A stretch of 64,000 nucleotides of DNA from positions 36,208 to 100,207 of the forward strand of contig LUJR01000035.1 of assembly GCA_001689515.1 (NCBI GenBank), read 5' to 3'. Below the pieces are notes generated by a model. It had not been told where the DNA came from. It searched no databases and was given only the letters and a program-made list of their open reading frames with translations. The stretch comes from Bacteroidales bacterium M7 (GTDB taxonomy: Bacteria; Bacteroidota; Bacteroidia; Bacteroidales; Muribaculaceae). This document shows, one piece after another, positions 8,453-16,736 of the stretch. A program made the translations under genes and the position numbers. The first letter of the stretch is position 1; each line of letters starts with the position of its first letter.

Positions 8453-8857
8453 ATGCCTAACGAAAGACATATATCGCTCGTTGCGTTTCTTAACTCAGAT
8501 ATTAACGAACGCAACAACAACCTGCCTGAGCAATACTGTCTGAAATCCGGCTATGCCAACGGCTATGTTGCTGTACCGCCAGAACACCCTCTCCATGGGA
8601 AATCATTTGTGGACTTCACGCTTGATGTTCACGGTGGAGTCACATTCACCGACCATTATGGAACAGTGAAGCGGAACTTCAAGAATATAGAATACATCGA
8701 TGATGCGTCAGACGTGTCCGATAATTGGTGGGTAATAGGTTTCGATACATGCCATTTTGAAGATTCGTTGGAACGTTGGCCCAAAGAAGCAGTAATCGCT
8801 GAAACACAAAATTTGAAACACCAACTCGAAGAACTATGCACAAACTCAGGCCAATAA
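8453..8857 (+). CDS. Conserved phage protein of unknown function, 134 aa
   Basis: The central pattern GYVAVPPEHPLHG followed by DVHGGVTF, WWVIGFDTCH and a C-terminal ET...L helix is one I know from small proteins of many phages, though with no established role. It overlaps the YopX-family gene by 22 bases. Confidence 0.7.
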   Translation: MPNERHISLVAFLNSDINERNNNLPEQYCLKSGYANGYVAVPPEHPLHGKSFVDFTLDVHGGVTFTDHYGTVKRNFKNIEYIDDASDVSDNWWVIGFDTCHFEDSLERWPKEAVIAETQNLKHQLEELCTNSGQ

Positions 8858-9240
8858 TCTTTCGAGGCAAACGCCTTGACAATGGCGAATGGGTTGAGGG
8901 CGACCTCATCTGTAACGATGGAGCCAGCCATCCGAAAATCAAGTTCGCAAAAGAGAGCGGTATCGACTACGACACTAAGGCTGTCGATGAAGCGACCGTA
9001 TGCCAACTTGCCGGGACTTTCGGTGGGTTGAAAGTGTGGGAGCACGACCTCATCGTTTTCAATGCGACATTTCCTTGTGAAGTCGTATGGAATCCTGACA
9101 CCGGTGGCTTTGCACTCCTTGAGATTATGTCGCAAGACCTCGGAACATCCAGCCTCGGATATATGCTATCAGAGTATCGCTTCAAGCATATCAACTTTGG
9201 CTTCATCGGAGACAACATAGAAAATATACCTTACAAATGA
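8836..9240 (+). CDS. YopX family phage protein
   Basis: The 134-residue protein opens with the YopX signature (IIFRGKRLDNGEWVEGDLI), followed by a small beta domain in which the ligand-type segment VWEHDLIVF sits near residue 65. YopX proteins are common in phages of Firmicutes and Bacteroidetes and have no firm function. The start overlaps the upstream gene and the stop overlaps the next start (ATGA). Confidence 0.85.
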   Translation: MHKLRPIIFRGKRLDNGEWVEGDLICNDGASHPKIKFAKESGIDYDTKAVDEATVCQLAGTFGGLKVWEHDLIVFNATFPCEVVWNPDTGGFALLEIMSQDLGTSSLGYMLSEYRFKHINFGFIGDNIENIPYK

Positions 9241-9536
9241 AAACAGTAAAACAACTACTGTCAGGTGAAGGCGACTTGCGCCCTATAACCTTGGTATTCG
9301 ATGACGACCGTAAAATCACTTGCCTCATCACGGAATTCCGTGTGGATAGATCGCGGAATACCGAGGGTAAAAACCTCTACGATATACGCCATTCTGATGA
9401 CGATTGGTGCGACCCTGCCACGGTCGAGGACAACGTAGTAGTGAACTGGTTCGGTACCATCATTACATTTAGCCCGATTGATTTAGGCCCTGACAACTAT
9501 CTCGAAATTAAAGACTACTGGTATGAAGACGAGTGA
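9237..9536 (+). CDS. Hypothetical phage protein, 99 aa
   Basis: An acidic, beta-rich small protein (RPITLVFDDDRKITCLITEF). It is translationally coupled to the YopX gene by ATGA. Not recognised. Confidence 0.65.
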   Translation: MKTVKQLLSGEGDLRPITLVFDDDRKITCLITEFRVDRSRNTEGKNLYDIRHSDDDWCDPATVEDNVVVNWFGTIITFSPIDLGPDNYLEIKDYWYEDE

Positions 9537-9661
9537 AGAACTCGCGGACTTGGCATGGAGTAATGCCGAGAAGTATCAACTACCGCTCCGCGGATCATTA
9601 TCTCCGCAACCGAGAGTTCTATGAGAACGAAGACAACTACGCACTTCATCCAAGTTTTTAA
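9525..9661 (+). pseudogene. Small gene split over two frames
   Basis: An ATG at 9525 overlaps the preceding stop and opens MKTSEELADLAWSNAEKYQ, which ends early in an unlike tail (TGA at 9624-9626). In another frame, from about 9575 to TAA at 9659-9661, the text YRSADHYLRNREFYENEDN continues like a real small phage protein. A single frameshift near 9578 would join the two halves. The second half also has its own ATG at 9563. Either there are two tiny genes or one broken gene. Confidence 0.35.
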
Positions 9662-9679
9662 CTAAATATCAAATCTCAA

Positions 9680-10312
9680 ATGGAAAAGAAAATCATGAAA
9701 GCGATGTATTCAAGCATCGTGAGCAAGGACCCAATCCGTCCCATTATGACGGGTGTGTTCTTCGACCAAAACTGCTGTGTGGCAACTGATACCCACATGT
9801 TGGTAGTTTTCAACCACACCAACCCTAAATTTGTCGGCAAAGTAATGTCGGCGAATGGAGAAGAAATTCCCGGCAAGTTTCCCGACTACAACCGTGTGTT
9901 TCCGTCGAAGGAACGGCTCTCCAAGTTTCACCCGCGCATTGACCTCGCACAACTCCAGAAAGCCTGCGCATGGTTCAGCCGACAGCCCGGTTTCACCGAA
10001 AAAGACAGCGTGGTAATCCGTGGAAAAGGGTTGTCAATCAAATTTCTCGGCAATATCCTCAATCTCATAGCCCTCACGCCGGAGATAAAGAGTGCTGAAA
10101 TGCTCCAAACGCCCGAGGGTAACGCAGCGGTTATCAAGAGCAAAAGTTTCCGCGCGTTACTGATGCCCCTGACCGTCGATGAAAGCAAGGTCGATGCACC
10201 TCGTGAAGAAGAATGCCCGGTTACGCTCACTCTTGAAAACCTCATCAACATGTTCGTCTTTGAAGGGTGGAAACCAAAGCCGCAGGAAGACCCTATGGCG
10301 TGGATGGACTAA
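9680..10312 (+). CDS. DNA sliding-clamp-like protein
   Basis: The 210-residue protein has two patterns of bacterial beta clamps (DnaN): GVFFDQNCCVATDTHMLVV, matching the 'gv.l...vATDghrL' region, and GKFPDYNRVFP, matching the 'G.FPDYrrviP' hinge. Full DnaN has about 370 residues and three such domains, so this is a one- or two-domain relative. It could be a phage clamp, a clamp modulator, or a single-domain protein that assembles into a ring. It stands 37 bases before the ParB-like gene, suggesting a replication/partition role. Confidence 0.6.
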   Translation: MEKKIMKAMYSSIVSKDPIRPIMTGVFFDQNCCVATDTHMLVVFNHTNPKFVGKVMSANGEEIPGKFPDYNRVFPSKERLSKFHPRIDLAQLQKACAWFSRQPGFTEKDSVVIRGKGLSIKFLGNILNLIALTPEIKSAEMLQTPEGNAAVIKSKSFRALLMPLTVDESKVDAPREEECPVTLTLENLINMFVFEGWKPKPQEDPMAWMD

Positions 10313-10349
10313 AAAATCAATGACAACTCAAACTAAATATCAATAAGAA

Positions 10350-12182
10350 ATGCAAGTAAGAAATATCCCCATGTCGGAGATAGTGCCCAGCGCACTCAAT
10401 CCCCGTAAGACTTTCGACCAGGAAGAACTCGAAGAACTCGCGCAGAGTATCAAAGAAAATGGCCTCGTTCAGCCCATCACGCTGCGCAAACTCGGCAACA
10501 AGAAAGACTCCAAGTATGAAATCGTATGCGGAGAGCGACGCTTCCGGGCCAGCCAAATCATCGGAGCCGACTCCATTCAGGCAATCGTAAAGGACCTCAA
10601 CGACAAGCAGGCTTTCGCCTGTATGATTATCGAGAACCTACAGCGCAAAAACATAGACCCAATGGAGGAAGCCGCCGCTCTGCACCATCTCTACACCGAA
10701 GGCTCCATGACCGTCAGCGAAATGGCAAAAATGCTCGGCAAGAGCACCAGTTTCGTTTCCGGCCGTATCCAGCTCAACAACACTATCGAGCCATTTGTGC
10801 AACTGATGCGCGACGGCATACTCGTTCTGACACACCTGCTCGACATCTGTAAACTCCCCAAGGAACAGCAGGAAATCCTCTATGAGTCTTGCTTCACAGA
10901 GGCAAGCCGGGCCCGTTGGACTTACAAGTTCCCCAACATGCCGCAACTCCACGAAATGATCGACAACCATGTCATGAATCAACTTGCCGGTGCTCGGTTC
11001 TCGCTGTCCGACGCAACGTATGCGTGTGGCACTGCGTGTGAATCATGCCCTCTCAACACAGCCAATAATCCCGAGAATTCACGCGACGCTAGCACTCCGC
11101 GTTGTATGAAGCGCGAGTGTTTCCTTGCCAAATCCCGCGAGGCTGTATTCCGCGAAGCAAAGCAAGCCGCAAAGAAGGGCTCTCTGCTCGTGTTCTCCGG
11201 CGTCTATTCAGACAGCGAGGATATTCTTCGTGCGGCCGACGAATATGGACTGGAAGTCATCGGCCTCGGCAATCGTCAGTATGTTCTCGCCCCGGTGGCA
11301 CCTGACCCTGCTATGTTCAAAGACGAGGAAACCCTTTCCGTCCGCATGGCAAACTACAACAAACTGAAATCAGTATTCGACGACAACATCAAGGATGGCA
11401 CCATCACGCCGGTATATGAAATCTGCTATGACGGACTTCTCAGCGGTGAAACCAAATATGTTTACAGCGTTCCCGACAGCAATGACGAGCCTTTCGCCGG
11501 CGACAAAGTGGCTACAAACAATCAACGAATCTCGGAGTTGAAGATGAAACTTCGCGAGGCCGACGACCACCGCAATGAGGATTTCGTTGAAAAGCAGCGA
11601 GCCTTTATGGAAACCTCCGAATACTCCAAACTCAACACTGACCTTACTCCAGCGGAAACTCTCGTGTTCCAGGCCCTCGTTCTCAAACGTCTGCCTGTGG
11701 CGTTCAAGGAAAGCATAGGCTGCGGAGATTCTGCCGACTTCAAGTCCGCAGGCAAAATCATCGCGTCCAATATGAACGCGATTACACGAGAATTTATCCG
11801 CTCAATCCTCTCGGAAAAGAGCGTCAACTTCTCGGAAGAACTCGCCGCCATGCTCAACACTGTCATGGAAGAGCGTTATCCTCACAATGCCGAGGAAATA
11901 GCCAAATCGCTCGATGCCCGATATAATCAGTCCAAGAGCAATATCCAGAGTCAGATCGACACCCTCCGCGAAGAAATCCGCAAGGAGCAAGCTGCTCTGG
12001 CCGAAGTTGAATCCGACAAAACCGAAAGTGAATCGGACGACAGCAAAGCCGAACCAGCAACCGACGCTGCCGCGAATGAAGTGGCTGAAGAAGTCGCTGT
12101 GACTGCGGAAGAACCTGAGCAGGTCGCCGATGACTCCGAAGGAGAAGAATCTTCCGAGGTTGAAGAAAAGGCTGAAGAATAA
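10350..12182 (+). CDS. ParB-like nuclease/partition protein with long C-terminal extension
   Basis: The 610-residue protein begins with a ParB N-terminal domain: the LNPRKTF segment, IKENGLVQPITLRK, and the GERRFRA box near residues 58-64, the family's CTP-binding/catalytic motif. A KorB-like helix-turn-helix follows (VSEMAKMLGKSTSFVSGRIQL, about 118-138). Residues about 225-260 carry a cysteine group (CGTACESCP, then CMKRECF) that could bind zinc or an Fe-S cluster. The last 70 residues are a very acidic, low-complexity tail. Typical ParB proteins have about 300 residues. No parA is seen. Roles could be phage partition, DNA nicking or transcription regulation. Confidence 0.8.
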   Translation: MQVRNIPMSEIVPSALNPRKTFDQEELEELAQSIKENGLVQPITLRKLGNKKDSKYEIVCGERRFRASQIIGADSIQAIVKDLNDKQAFACMIIENLQRKNIDPMEEAAALHHLYTEGSMTVSEMAKMLGKSTSFVSGRIQLNNTIEPFVQLMRDGILVLTHLLDICKLPKEQQEILYESCFTEASRARWTYKFPNMPQLHEMIDNHVMNQLAGARFSLSDATYACGTACESCPLNTANNPENSRDASTPRCMKRECFLAKSREAVFREAKQAAKKGSLLVFSGVYSDSEDILRAADEYGLEVIGLGNRQYVLAPVAPDPAMFKDEETLSVRMANYNKLKSVFDDNIKDGTITPVYEICYDGLLSGETKYVYSVPDSNDEPFAGDKVATNNQRISELKMKLREADDHRNEDFVEKQRAFMETSEYSKLNTDLTPAETLVFQALVLKRLPVAFKESIGCGDSADFKSAGKIIASNMNAITREFIRSILSEKSVNFSEELAAMLNTVMEERYPHNAEEIAKSLDARYNQSKSNIQSQIDTLREEIRKEQAALAEVESDKTESESDDSKAEPATDAAANEVAEEVAVTAEEPEQVADDSEGEESSEVEEKAEE

Positions 12183-12192
12183 ATATAACCCA

Positions 12193-12226
12193 TGGGCGTA
12201 GGCGCTTTCCGGTGCCTACGTCCATA
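12193..12226 (+). terminator. Hairpin after the ParB-like gene
   Basis: ATGGGCGTAGGC pairs with GCCTACGTCCAT (12 pairs, one G-T), 10-base loop. No T-run follows, so it may be a terminator or an mRNA-processing hairpin. Confidence 0.5.
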
Positions 12227-12237
12227 ACCTTTACAAT

Positions 12238-12843
12238 ATGAAATTGAAATTACAACGACTTTCCAGTTGGCAATCCAACGATAAGTTCAACATCGCGCTT
12301 TCCGCACCGATGTCGCCGATGATGGCTGCGCAGGACTTCGTAAAAAAGGTCTTTCCAGAGAATCAATTCATACTCACTGGCCTTTTTCGTATCTTAGGCG
12401 ATGAAGAACCAGCCTTTACTACATGGGAGCATGCCGATACTGAGCCGGTACAAATAGATGTAATCGTTGGTGTCCTCAACTTCCAGCATCTATTCGTGTT
12501 CGGTGAAATCGGAAGCCAATACATGCCTATCAGTATAGTTCTCGATGGCGATGCCCAGTTCAGTGAACTCTATACTCAATACAAATGGATCGCCGCTCCT
12601 ACGCCACAAGAAATCGCTGATATTCTCAGTACAATCAATCTCTCTGAACTCAAGTCTGAATTTGAAACTTTTCGTTGGAAAGTCAAGGGCGAAATGGCCG
12701 ATGATTGGTTCCTCGAACGCAATATGCAGGAGCAATCCACGATTACCGGCGAAAATATTCCTCGCGATGCCCTTGCCAAATGGGATCGAATGACCCCACA
12801 AGAAAAATACTCTTCATTCAAGAAATGGAACGAGAAGTCATAA
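12238..12843 (+). CDS. Hypothetical phage protein, 201 aa
   Basis: A soluble protein with a mixed N-terminal domain and a helical C-terminal third ending in RMTPQEKYSSFKKW. It starts 12 bases after the hairpin at 12,193-12,226 and overlaps the next start by 19 bases. No family is recognised. Confidence 0.7.
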   Translation: MKLKLQRLSSWQSNDKFNIALSAPMSPMMAAQDFVKKVFPENQFILTGLFRILGDEEPAFTTWEHADTEPVQIDVIVGVLNFQHLFVFGEIGSQYMPISIVLDGDAQFSELYTQYKWIAAPTPQEIADILSTINLSELKSEFETFRWKVKGEMADDWFLERNMQEQSTITGENIPRDALAKWDRMTPQEKYSSFKKWNEKS

Positions 12844-13085
12844 TTCTACAAGCCGGCGACCCGTGGTTATCGTGCAGTTCATTACGTATCCTCGGAATAT
12901 TCTCCGATGAGGACAATTTCAAGAAGTATGCCGGCCAACTTCTTGAGAAGAACATTATCACAGAATGGGGCTACAAATCCCTGACCGGGTATTATGGAAA
13001 TGGCCGTCAATGCGACTACAAAGACGGCGCTCTGACCGTATCAATCGAACCGCTCAATCCGAGCATTGAAGATACCGACATTTAG
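12825..13085 (+). CDS. Hypothetical phage protein, 86 aa
   Basis: I chose the ATG at 12,825 (MEREVIILQAGDPWLSCSS) because it overlaps the upstream gene in the coupled style seen in this block; the longer frame has no likely start. It ends with TAG. Last gene of its operon, followed by a hairpin. Not recognised. Confidence 0.65.
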   Translation: MEREVIILQAGDPWLSCSSLRILGIFSDEDNFKKYAGQLLEKNIITEWGYKSLTGYYGNGRQCDYKDGALTVSIEPLNPSIEDTDI

Positions 13086-13095
13086 AACGCGGAGG

Positions 13096-13118
13096 TGGAC
13101 TATCACAATGATAGCCCA
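13096..13118 (+). terminator. Hairpin ending the clamp/ParB operon
   Basis: TGG-A-CTATCA, loop CAA, TGATAG-C-CCA. A short T-rich tract (TCTCTGTTTATC) follows. It stands between the stop at 13,085 and iteron promoter 3. Confidence 0.5.
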
Positions 13119-13140
13119 TCTCTGTTTATCTTATATAATC

Positions 13141-13220
13141 TTGCGTATATGATTAAAATAACCTCTCTAAAATTTGCGTATATGATTATTTTTGATTACT
13201 TTTGTATATGCAAATAAGAT
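13141..13220 (+). promoter_or_regulatory. Iteron promoter 3 (closest to consensus)
   Basis: Copies start at 13,141 (TTGCGTATATGATTAAAATA) and 13,174 (TTGCGTATATGATTATTTTT). The TTTG at 13,173-13,176 forms the -33 element, 20 bp before the -7 box TACTTTTG at 13,197-13,204. The leader copy GCAAATAAGAT is at 13,210-13,220 and is followed by TTTAATCAAAAACG. Confidence 0.9.
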
Positions 13221-13242
13221 GTTTAATCAAAAACGAAACAAG

Positions 13243-13524
13243 ATGAAAGAAATAACCGCCTACTATGTATCAATCGAGGATGGACGCAAGGTATATGCCC
13301 GACGCAGATTCACAGACAAATGCAATGCAGTAGACTTTGCGAGAACTTATGCTGAAACGTGGTGCAAAAAACATTCCACACTTCCAGTGGACTCAACTCC
13401 TGAATTTCGTCGCCAAATACTTCACATTTGTCTGTCCAATCGCTCGAAACTATATTGCAATGTCGAGCAATGTACAGAACAAGAAAACGGATTGCAAGCG
13501 CAAAGTACATTTGGCAACTTTTGA
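13243..13524 (+). CDS. Hypothetical phage protein, 93 aa
   Basis: I chose the ATG at 13,243 (MKEITAYYVSIEDGRKVYARR) because it lies behind the leader repeat; the upstream in-frame start would overlap the promoter. A small basic protein with several cysteines. First gene after iteron promoter 3. Not recognised. Confidence 0.65.
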   Translation: MKEITAYYVSIEDGRKVYARRRFTDKCNAVDFARTYAETWCKKHSTLPVDSTPEFRRQILHICLSNRSKLYCNVEQCTEQENGLQAQSTFGNF

Positions 13525-13590
13525 CACTCTTCCAGCGAGCGCATAAGGATTGCTACTGAATCTTTACTCTCGTGAAAATACTAAATCGAC

Positions 13591-14016
13591 ATGACACGAC
13601 AAGAAGAAATAAATGTGCTCCAATCACTCAAGGAGGACACATACTTCGCGCAGGTATTCAAACCTGATACCATAGACGCCATGTGCCGCAACATTGAAAA
13701 TGACTTTCCCCTCGATTGCGGCATAGAATTGTTTGAGAACTGCCAATCGGTAATAAGAACCCGAAATGAAGTAAAGACCCTCAAGGGGCAACTCGACGAA
13801 AGTGTCGGAGAGGTGGAGGACTTGAGAGAGCAGAAGTCAGAAATGGTAGATTTTCTGCTTGAGCAAGCTAACCAAATCTCCGATTCCAAAATCAGAACCA
13901 ACATACTTGACAAGGTGCAATATATGGTAGGACACAAAGCTACTATCAAACGGAAAATTCAACTCAGTCTTGACCTGACCAAAGAGGATAAAGAATGGTT
14001 GGCACAAAATCTCTGA
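13591..14016 (+). CDS. Hypothetical coiled-coil phage protein, 141 aa
   Basis: Residues about 50-90 form a predicted coiled coil (RNEVKTLKGQLDESVGEVED and onward). The rest is helical with charged ends. No membrane segment. It precedes the next gene by 3 bases. Not recognised. Confidence 0.65.
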   Translation: MTRQEEINVLQSLKEDTYFAQVFKPDTIDAMCRNIENDFPLDCGIELFENCQSVIRTRNEVKTLKGQLDESVGEVEDLREQKSEMVDFLLEQANQISDSKIRTNILDKVQYMVGHKATIKRKIQLSLDLTKEDKEWLAQNL

Positions 14017-14019
14017 AAT

Positions 14020-14322
14020 ATGATTGACCAAGATTATACCAAAGATGACCTCAAGAAGGCAATGCTGAACGAGGCCTGCCCCAATATGATAGGCTTCTAC
14101 AGCGATATGGTAGAGGACTTCAAACTCATCGACGAAATGAACTATGGAGACAAAGCCCAGTGGTTCTACCGCAAGCAAGGAACCTGCCTTGAAGTGGAAG
14201 ATCCGCAGATGTTCCAGCAGAATTTCGATTATTGGGAGAAGCAGATATTTCGCTCTTTTGAAATCATTCGGAGAGGTAAAGACCTCTACAGCGTAAGAGA
14301 AATCCACCCTAAGCACAGTTGA
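14020..14322 (+). CDS. Hypothetical phage protein, 100 aa
   Basis: An acidic, helical small protein (MIDQDYTKDDLKKAMLNEA), separated from its neighbours by 3 bases and 1 base. Not recognised. Confidence 0.65.
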   Translation: MIDQDYTKDDLKKAMLNEACPNMIGFYSDMVEDFKLIDEMNYGDKAQWFYRKQGTCLEVEDPQMFQQNFDYWEKQIFRSFEIIRRGKDLYSVREIHPKHS

Positions 14323-14323
14323 T

Positions 14324-14515
14324 ATGGAAACAACCTATTACAACCCAAAGTCCGGCAAAGTCAATTACAAAGCCATCGAAAAGGCTGTCGGCCATAAACT
14401 CGACTACGAAGAGCGAGAGTATGCAATTTATTATTATGAATCAGGCAACACCGGCTTACCGGATTTTGACTCAGAAGCCATGTCTGACTTCTGCCTGATG
14501 CTTCACGGAGGATAG
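14324..14515 (+). CDS. Hypothetical phage protein, 63 aa
   Basis: A small tyrosine-rich acidic protein (METTYYNPKSGKVNYKAIEK). It ends with TAG, evidence that TAG is a normal stop in this phage. Not recognised. Confidence 0.6.
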   Translation: METTYYNPKSGKVNYKAIEKAVGHKLDYEEREYAIYYYESGNTGLPDFDSEAMSDFCLMLHGG

Positions 14516-14519
14516 TAAG

Positions 14520-14777
14520 ATGAAGCCGACAACACAAATCGAATACAACGAGGAGATGTACCCTGTATTCTTTCTCCCGATACATAACGAAGGAGAGATT
14601 CATGTGTACAGCATAGGGACTGAATCGCTGCAAGATGCGCTTCTTATGCCAAACACATCGTTCCGTGATGACATAGCGCAACGAATTGATGAGAAGATAT
14701 TCTTCTACATTCCTGACAAACTCGCAGATGCAACCGAGAGAGAAATTATAAGTTTCATCGAAAACAACCTGAACTAA
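14520..14777 (+). CDS. Hypothetical phage protein, 85 aa
   Basis: A small acidic alpha/beta protein (EEMYPVFFLPIHNEGEIHVY). Its stop overlaps the next start by one base (TAATG). Not recognised. Confidence 0.65.
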   Translation: MKPTTQIEYNEEMYPVFFLPIHNEGEIHVYSIGTESLQDALLMPNTSFRDDIAQRIDEKIFFYIPDKLADATEREIISFIENNLN

Positions 14778-15250
14778 TGACAAGCGAAGAAAGTTTTGCC
14801 CGGCTTGATGCAATCAGGGCAGAAAAATATCCTTACGAAGAACGCGACCGAGAGGAATGGCGCGCAAACGCTGATAATCCCAAGAAAAGAGCCGAGATTA
14901 GTCGTAGGCGTTCCGATTGGATAGAAGCCCAGGATCGTAGAGAGAATGAAGCAATAAAGGCTCTGATTCCACGGGTTGGCCTGCCATGCACGGTTTACTA
15001 CTATACTGACCGCCACGCCGCCACCATTACCAAAATACTCAGTCCTAACAAAGTGGTCGTCCAAGACAACCTTGTAGAATGCGAGGATTTCTATTCTGGC
15101 AAATACATAATATTGCCCGAATTAGAACCCAGAGAGCAAGTATTTACAAAACGTAGGAATGGTATATGGATTTTGGAAGGCCACCCAACTAAAGACGGCG
15201 TTAGCCTCCTGCTTCATTACCAAAGTCACTACATAGACCCACATTTCTGA
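14777..15250 (+). CDS. Hypothetical phage protein, 157 aa
   Basis: A charged helical N-terminal half (DREEWRANADNPKKRAEISR) is joined to a beta-rich C-terminal half (LPCTVYYYTDRHAATITKIL) that looks like a small barrel. Not recognised. Confidence 0.65.
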   Translation: MTSEESFARLDAIRAEKYPYEERDREEWRANADNPKKRAEISRRRSDWIEAQDRRENEAIKALIPRVGLPCTVYYYTDRHAATITKILSPNKVVVQDNLVECEDFYSGKYIILPELEPREQVFTKRRNGIWILEGHPTKDGVSLLLHYQSHYIDPHF

Positions 15251-15251
15251 T

Positions 15252-15509
15252 ATGGTAAAAGTATATATAATCCGAGAAGGTTATGCTGAGTCCTTACGCG
15301 CCGACGATGACCTCATTGGTTTCAAAGAATATGTTGAAGAGGGCGTATATTGGCAATCGTATGATTTTTCAAATCCAACGACAGCCGACGACTTTTGCGC
15401 CGGAGTCTGTTCAGGACATTCAGATGAAAGGGCCCCAATGGGATTCTTAATCTTGCGTGACGACATCGAGGATGACATGCCTTATATTCAAACTTTAATA
15501 GACGCATAA
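15252..15509 (+). CDS. Hypothetical phage protein, 85 aa
   Basis: A small acidic protein (MVKVYIIREGYAESLRADDD), starting one base after the previous stop. Not recognised. Confidence 0.6.
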   Translation: MVKVYIIREGYAESLRADDDLIGFKEYVEEGVYWQSYDFSNPTTADDFCAGVCSGHSDERAPMGFLILRDDIEDDMPYIQTLIDA

Positions 15510-15511
15510 CT

Positions 15512-15667
15512 ATGGAAGGACGAAGCGCAACCCTTAACGAGCCATACCAAGGCTACCGAAACATCATACTTGTAGAATACTGGCCCACGATGTATAAGTG
15601 GGAAGTTGAGATTTGCGGCTCAGGTAAGCATATCTGGGTTTACAGCGATGAATTCACATTAGACTAA
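15512..15667 (+). CDS. Very small phage protein, 51 aa
   Basis: The frame runs from the ATG at 15,512 (MEGRSATLNEPYQGYRNIIL) to TAA at 15,665-15,667 and ends in YSDEFTLD. It fills the gap between two tightly spaced genes in the same orientation, with 2 and 5 bases on each side, which supports it being real. Not recognised. Confidence 0.6.
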   Translation: MEGRSATLNEPYQGYRNIILVEYWPTMYKWEVEICGSGKHIWVYSDEFTLD

Positions 15668-15672
15668 TCAAT

Positions 15673-15906
15673 ATGGAAACAAACTATGTAACAATCCTCG
15701 ATTTTACGACGGGGTGGGTAAACATCATACACCTGACTCCCGAAGAAATCCAGGAATCCGAGAAGTATGAGGATTTTGAAACATTCCTCAGCACTCTCGA
15801 AGAAAAATATGGATTCAAGCTATCCAACTGTCAGTGGATGGTAAGTGAAGAACTCCACATTGCCCGATATGAAAACGGCGAAGAGGTACAAACAGAGGAC
15901 ATATGA
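15673..15906 (+). CDS. Hypothetical phage protein, 77 aa
   Basis: An acidic small protein (METNYVTILDFTTGWVNIIH). Its stop overlaps the next start (ATGA). Not recognised. Confidence 0.6.
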   Translation: METNYVTILDFTTGWVNIIHLTPEEIQESEKYEDFETFLSTLEEKYGFKLSNCQWMVSEELHIARYENGEEVQTEDI

Positions 15907-16367
15907 AAGAGATAACGACAACAACGGTCACGACTGAAGTCATACGTCGTGCACCCAAAAAAAAGACTATCGCGCGAGCCGATCACAACGTGGAGGACGG
16001 CCAGATACTTATAACTGAAACCTATGCTCCGGCTTCACTGGGCAAAAACACTGGAGTAGGACATGGCATTAGTCGTATATGTCTTTCAGAGGCTCGAAAA
16101 AAGACCAAACAAGGCTTGACAAATGTGATGGTAGAAACCCCGACATCTGGTCAATTCTGCCTTGCAACTTCGCTTCTGCACCTTACAACCATACGTGACG
16201 GCATTAGCGAAATGGCAACACGTTCAGGCATGGGCTTCCTTGATAAGGACAATCGAGAACGGCTGTTGATTATTGCCGTACAACTCAACGAATTTATTCC
16301 AATCCTGCGGGATATTATGGTTAATCAGGTAAACCTCTTCGCCAACAAACAATTCACGATTCTCTAA
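15903..16367 (+). CDS. Hypothetical phage protein, 154 aa
   Basis: A basic N-terminal tail (VIRRAPKKKTIARA) is followed by a mixed fold with a helical C terminus. Last gene of the 13-16 kb operon, followed by a terminator. Not recognised. Confidence 0.65.
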   Translation: MKEITTTTVTTEVIRRAPKKKTIARADHNVEDGQILITETYAPASLGKNTGVGHGISRICLSEARKKTKQGLTNVMVETPTSGQFCLATSLLHLTTIRDGISEMATRSGMGFLDKDNRERLLIIAVQLNEFIPILRDIMVNQVNLFANKQFTIL

Positions 16368-16444
16368 TCTGGGATATACCCTAAAGATACCACAAAAATA
16401 GGCTCAAAACATACAAAATGGTGTAATTACGATTGCACTTATAA

Positions 16445-16471
16445 AGGCTCGGCTAACAACCGGGCCTTTTT
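16445..16471 (+). terminator. Terminator ending the left accessory block
   Basis: Stem AGGCTCGG with CCGGGCCT (8 pairs, one T-G), loop CTAACAA, followed by TTTTT. Confidence 0.8.
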
Positions 16472-16669
16472 CATTTGAAATTTTCTTGAAACCAATTATT
16501 TAGCCACATCCTATAATTTGAAATCGCAAACTTAAACAACTAATACCTGCCTACAGCATTAGATCCAGCGACAACCCTTAATACAACCTCAACGCCTACC
16601 TCGCACAAAATCAAGATATTAGAACTATCCAATACTGAATTTGCCATTGCACCTCAAATCTCTAATACA

Positions 16670-16703
16670 TTGACTCTCAGCACTTAATATAGGTGTAACT
16701 TTG
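16670..16703 (+). promoter_or_regulatory. Probable promoter of the head/tail operon
   Basis: -7 box TAACTTTG at 16,696-16,703 with a TTG at 16,670-16,672, a rather long gap of 23 bp. None of the TTGC repeats is present. The stretch 16,368-16,736 otherwise holds only the terminator at 16,445-16,471. Confidence 0.5.
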
Positions 16704-16736
16704 GATTGATAAATCATCTAAAAATCAATCTCCGCA

